From: Stenotrophomonas maltophilia
GTDB lineage: Bacteria > Pseudomonadota > Gammaproteobacteria > Xanthomonadales > Xanthomonadaceae
DNA length: 58,500 bases
Assembly (NCBI RefSeq): GCF_006970445.1
Contig: NZ_CP033877.1
Location: 4,490,750-4,549,249 of the forward strand
Direction: 5' to 3'
Position numbers and translations under genes: made by a program. Shown here piece by piece: positions 57,607 to 58,500 of this stretch. The notes under the pieces are model-generated. The model made no database searches and was not told the DNA's origin. It saw nothing but the letters and a program-made list of their open reading frames with translations. The first letter of the stretch is position 1. Every line of letters begins with the position of its first letter.

Positions 57607-58100
57607 CAGCGGACAGGCTCGGCGGGGCCGGGACGCGATGCCGGCTCGGTCAAAGAAGGAGTTGCGATGCCATCAGGCGGCGGCATTGTGCCGTCCACGC
57701 CCGGCGCGGGCAATGCACGCAGGCGACGCAGCAGGCGCAGGAAGGCCTGGCGGATCTCGTCGTTGCTGGCGGAACGCGCAGCACTACGAGCCACGACGAC
57801 GAAGTCGCCTGGCTGGATTTCGGTACGTGTCTGACGCAGGATGTCGCGCAGGACGCGCTTGATCCGGTTACGCCCAACGGCGTTCGGATCAACCTTGCGG
57901 GAAACCGCCAGACCCAGCCTGGCCGGCCGGTCAGCCGGCAGCCAGTGCAGGGTCATCAGCGGATCGGACACACGGCGGGCGCCGTTGAAGACCGTTGAGT
58001 ATTCGGCACGCGTGCGAACCCGCGCAGAGCGAGGGAATCGCTTGCGCGGGTCTGCAGTATTCACTGTCGAAGGGATTGCGTCTGCCGCGGGGTGCGGCAT
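57606..58100 (-). CDS. rnpA: Ribonuclease P protein component
   Basis: 164 residues from the ATG at 58098-58100; a GTG at 58064 is a possible later start. The family signature [10 protein letters not shown] and preceding [16 protein letters not shown] are present, with [17 protein letters not shown] at the N-terminus. A Pro-rich C-terminal tail of about 35 residues ([14 protein letters not shown] ...) is longer than in E. coli. It is the protein cofactor of RNase P, encoded between rpmH and yidC as usual. Confidence 0.95.
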   Translation of the reverse strand: MPHPAADAIPSTVNTADPRKRFPRSARVRTRAEYSTVFNGARRVSDPLMTLHWLPADRPARLGLAVSRKVDPNAVGRNRIKRVLRDILRQTRTEIQPGDFVVVARSAARSASNDEIRQAFLRLLRRLRALPAPGVDGTMPPPDGIATPSLTEPASRPGPAEPVR

Positions 58101-58105
58101 GGCAA

Positions 58106-58246
58106 TCAGGCGCTCAGGACTTTGCGGCCCTTGGCGCGGCGACGCGACAGGATCTTGCGGCCGTCAGCGGTCTTCATACGGGCACGGAAGCCGTGGTCGC
58201 GCTTACGCTTGAGGTTGCTGGGCTGGTAGGTGCGCTTCGTGGCCAT
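58106..58246 (-). CDS. rpmH: 50S ribosomal protein L34
   Basis: 46 residues, from the ATG at 58244-58246 to the stop at 58106-58108. The sequence begins [20 protein letters not shown] and ends KGRKVLSA, unmistakable L34. It is highly basic and lies first in the rpmH-rnpA-yidC operon. Confidence 0.98.
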   Translation of the reverse strand: MATKRTYQPSNLKRKRDHGFRARMKTADGRKILSRRRAKGRKVLSA

Positions 58247-58285
58247 TGGGGGCCTCTCGTATGAATGGGACGGAAAGAACCGGAA

Positions 58286-58315
58286 ATTCTAGAGAGGTAC
58301 CCCGCCCCAAGTCAA
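58286..58315 (-). promoter_or_regulatory. rpmH promoter
   Basis: Minus strand: -35 TTGACT (58310-58315), 18-bp spacer and -10 TAGAAT (58286-58291), about 40 bp before the rpmH start codon. A strong match to the sigma-70 consensus. Confidence 0.8.
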
Positions 58316-58355
58316 CCCCTGTCAGCTACGCGAATTCACTGGGCTGTGCAATAGC

Positions 58356-58376
58356 TGTGGATGTTTTTGTGAATAA
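58356..58376 (+). other. DnaA-box-like sites near the origin
   Basis: TGTGGATGT (58356-58364) and TGTGAATAA (58368-58376) differ from the DnaA box TGTGGATAA by two bases and one base. They lie in the AT-richer gap beyond rpmH that normally leads to dnaA and oriC. Nothing else could be assigned in 58377-58500. Confidence 0.45.
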
Positions 58377-58500
58377 GTAGGGGACAAGCATTCCGAAGGC
58401 GGGCGCTCGGTGGTAGTCTGAGCCATCCATTTCCCCCCTTTCCGGCCTGTGTTTGGGCGCCTTGTCGCGTCCATGCCCCGGCCACCGGACGATTATTGCT

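Overview
The window looks like a chromosomal segment of Stenotrophomonas, most likely the S. maltophilia complex (inference from content; no search was run). GC is very high throughout, genes are densely packed on both strands, and the gaps carry GTAG-headed palindromes (core tgccggccgctggccggca) of the kind known as SMAG elements in S. maltophilia. The right end has the conserved origin-side order mnmE, (lipoprotein), yidC, rnpA, rpmH on the minus strand, followed by an oriC/dnaA-proximal gap, so the window is the stretch just upstream of dnaA. I saw no tRNA, rRNA, IS element, prophage or CRISPR array.

Layout. 1-9.2 kb: end of a benzoate-type transporter, two DUF2628 paralogues, a sugar-phosphate epimerase, an MltB-type transglycosylase, the ergothioneine pair egtD-egtB, a membrane GGDEF protein, a YchJ-like protein and a TauE permease. 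9.3-14.9 kb: a three-gene SMC-like operon equivalent to JetA-JetB-JetC (MksF-MksE-MksB) with no JetD/MksG gene beside it. 15-16.2 kb: folE, then a 640-bp gap holding two large inverted repeats. 16.2-21.4 kb: MarR regulator and a four-gene tripartite efflux operon (DUF1656, membrane fusion protein, outer-membrane factor, FUSC pump). 22-30.9 kb: recC-recB-recD. 31.1-35.2 kb: complete mlaFEDCBA phospholipid transport operon, ended by a strong terminator. 35.3-46.9 kb: ordinary metabolic, regulatory and transport genes (glutathione peroxidase, RmuC, GST, oxidoreductases, two LysR regulators, LysE, APC permease, M19 dipeptidase). 47-51.6 kb: rRNA methyltransferase, a TerC protein behind a yybP-ykoY (manganese) riboswitch, a rhomboid protease and a glycerophosphodiesterase. 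51.7-58.2 kb: mnmE, a large lipoprotein joining NodB deacetylase, caspase, EF-hand-like and TPR parts, yidC, rnpA and rpmH.

Most promising for novelty are the NodB-caspase-TPR lipoprotein placed between yidC and mnmE, and the JetABC operon without its nuclease subunit. At a smaller scale there are at least three intergenic palindrome families, one SMAG stem with a fourfold heptamer expansion, and one palindrome that supplies the stop codon of a LysR gene.
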